Of a stretch of 64,000 bases of DNA, positions 62,821 through 64,000 are shown in pieces. Within the stretch, counting starts at the first letter, position 1. Each line of letters opens with the position of its first letter. The position numbers were made by a program, and so were the translations under genes. Origin of the DNA: an uncultured Flavihumibacter sp. (GTDB lineage Bacteria; Bacteroidota; Bacteroidia; Chitinophagales; Chitinophagaceae); the NCBI GenBank assembly GCA_902168105.1, contig CABHOY010000055.1:310001-374000 (forward strand). Reading direction: 5' to 3'. A model generated the notes under the pieces. That model saw only the letters and a program-made list of their open reading frames with translations, made no database searches and had not been told where the DNA came from.

Positions 62821-63687
62821 ATGTCGCGTATTATCAAATCAGGACTTATTCAAATGAGCTTACCCAAAACAGAAGGCGAGGGGACCATCGATGAGATCAA
62901 GGAAGCGATGTTACAGAAGCACATCCCACTGATAGAAGAAGCCGGTGAAAAAGGTGTACAGATCCTCTGCCTGCAGGAAATTTTTAATACGCCCTACTTC
63001 TGTCCCGGTCAAGATACAGCATGGTATCAGTCGGCCGAAACAGTGCCCGGCCCAACTACCGACAAGATCGCTGCCTATGCAAAAAAGTATAATATGGTGA
63101 TCATTGTGCCGGTTTATGAAAAGGAACAGGCGGGTGTTTTGTATAATACAGCTGCTGTTATTGATGCCGATGGCACCTATCTGGGGAAATACCGGAAGAA
63201 TCATATCCCTCACACTTCTGGCTTTTGGGAGAAGTTCTTCTTTAAACCCGGTAATCTCGGATACCCTGTATTCCAGACCAGGTACGCAAAGATTGGTATC
63301 TATATCTGCTATGACCGCCACTTTCCCGATGGCGCCAGGGTACTGGGCCTGAATGGCGCAGAGATCGTTTATAATCCTTCCGCTACGGTAGCGGGTTTAT
63401 CACAATATCTGTGGAAGCTGGAACAGCCTGCACATGCGGCGGCCAATGGATATTTCATGGGCTGCATCAATAGAGTAGGAGAAGAGAAGCCCTGGAACCT
63501 GGGTAAGTTCTACGGATCGTCTTACTTCGTTGACCCCCGCGGACAGATCTTTGCCAGCGCTTCAGAAGATAACGACGAACTGCTCATTGCTACGTTCGAC
63601 CTGGATATGATCGACCAGGTAAGAAGTGTATGGCAGTTCTACAGGGACCGCCGCCCTGAAACATATGGTAAACTTACAGAATTGTAA
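62821..63687 (+). CDS. beta-ureidopropionase-like nitrilase-family amidase
   Basis: 288 residues of the nitrilase superfamily with the triad Glu53 (CLQEIF), Lys126 (KYRKNHIP) and Cys163 (YICYDRHFPD). Hydrolyses N-carbamoyl-beta-alanine/-aminoisobutyrate to the beta-amino acid, CO2 and ammonia. N-carbamoylputrescine amidase is the sister activity; operon context favours the ureidopropionase. 29 bases after the dihydropyrimidinase. Confidence 0.9.
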   Translation: MSRIIKSGLIQMSLPKTEGEGTIDEIKEAMLQKHIPLIEEAGEKGVQILCLQEIFNTPYFCPGQDTAWYQSAETVPGPTTDKIAAYAKKYNMVIIVPVYEKEQAGVLYNTAAVIDADGTYLGKYRKNHIPHTSGFWEKFFFKPGNLGYPVFQTRYAKIGIYICYDRHFPDGARVLGLNGAEIVYNPSATVAGLSQYLWKLEQPAHAAANGYFMGCINRVGEEKPWNLGKFYGSSYFVDPRGQIFASASEDNDELLIATFDLDMIDQVRSVWQFYRDRRPETYGKLTEL

Positions 63688-63824
63688 TCATTTATAGAAC
63701 TAAAACAGCGTTAAGGCAATAAGACTGGAAGTAATAAACGTTAATAATACCGGATCGATTATTTAAGGACGCATACCCCAAACTGACCAACTCATAAGTT
63801 ATCAGTATTCATTAAACAGACCTT

Positions 63825-64000
63825 ATGGCAGTACATAATAACCGATTGACTGCTGAAGAATATGAACAACACTTCAGTGATATCCATCCGCCTTTCGAAA
63901 CGCGCGATGCGGCACTGGTAGAGGCTAATCGCTGCCTGTTCTGCTATGACGCGCCATGCACTAAAAGCTGTCCCACTGGTATCAATGTCCCCAAATTCAT
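63825..64000 (+). CDS. preT: NAD-dependent dihydropyrimidine dehydrogenase subunit PreT (partial)
   Basis: Only the first 58 codons are present. The N-terminus MAVHNNRLTAEEYEQHFSDI followed by CLFCYDAPCTKSCPTGINVP is the Fe-S-cluster-binding start of GltD/PreT-like flavoproteins. With PreA it reduces uracil and thymine to the dihydro forms, the first step of the pathway. The rest lies beyond the right edge. Confidence 0.85.
   Translation, partial: MAVHNNRLTAEEYEQHFSDIHPPFETRDAALVEANRCLFCYDAPCTKSCPTGINVPKF

Overview
The window reads as a chromosomal segment of a Bacteroidota bacterium, most likely Chitinophagaceae (Chitinophaga-like). The evidence is a secreted cellulase with a type IX secretion C-terminal domain, a DUF6089/PorG-like outer-membrane protein, several promoters with the Bacteroidota -7 element TAnnTTTG, numerous AraC regulators and GNAT enzymes, a sufABCDSE-T gene order and an ImuA-ImuB-DnaE2 mutasome. 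The genus is inferred; no rRNA or tRNA gene was seen.

Layout. 1-2441 (minus): 5' end of an RND efflux pump, its membrane-fusion lipoprotein and a small secreted protein. 2727-3440: a lipoprotein resembling the PliI lysozyme inhibitor. 3532-4074: two inverted copies of a ~155 bp dispersed palindromic repeat. 4181-5692 (minus): stress-envelope triad (DUF937, BON lipoprotein, SH3 protein). 5900-12601 (minus): complete SUF iron-sulfur assembly operon headed by a flavodoxin-fold oxidoreductase, divergent from a SufR-like Fe-S regulator (12694-13356) across a promoter with palindromes. 13357-15621: 2.3 kb without convincing genes but with a perfect 36-bp-arm hairpin, direct repeats and a ~215 bp inverted repeat enclosing a 14-bp minisatellite. 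15622-25038: DMT permease, GNATs, a large secreted protein, a GH5 cellulase, an AI-2E transporter, an AraC regulator and a DUF6089 protein. 25039-26089: low-complexity gap with a third dispersed repeat.

26090-39445: UbiD decarboxylase, DUF6265 protein, RF3, ABC permease, TsaD, TrmN6-like methyltransferase, an AlaDH/PNT-like dehydrogenase, an alpha/beta-hydrolase, an AraC regulator, exonuclease III and small secreted proteins. 39513-44991 (minus): imuA-imuB-dnaE2, preceded by two CTAA-N5-TTAG palindromes 20 bp apart. 45110-48696 (minus): two tandem SDR-AraC modules. 48810-49977: LOG-family protein and a cupin lipoprotein. 50289-56185: an accessory-looking stretch with a leaderless subtilase plus a small I9-like protein, an AT-rich unknown gene, an Old Yellow Enzyme, and a trypsin-like protease preceded by a free copy of its own N-terminal domain.

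56353-64000: an Lrp/AsnC regulator divergent from a gene set for reductive pyrimidine catabolism: (methyl)malonate-semialdehyde dehydrogenase, class III aminotransferase, NCS1 nucleobase transporter, dihydropyrimidinase, beta-ureidopropionase-like amidase and the start of the PreT subunit of dihydropyrimidine dehydrogenase. Together these can import uracil/thymine and carry them to acetyl-CoA/propionyl-CoA, with PreA expected just beyond the right edge.

The best candidates for undescribed biology are the two leaderless protease/pro-domain pairs, the inverted-repeat-bounded minisatellite element, the dispersed repeat family, and the candidate operators in front of the suf and imu operons.
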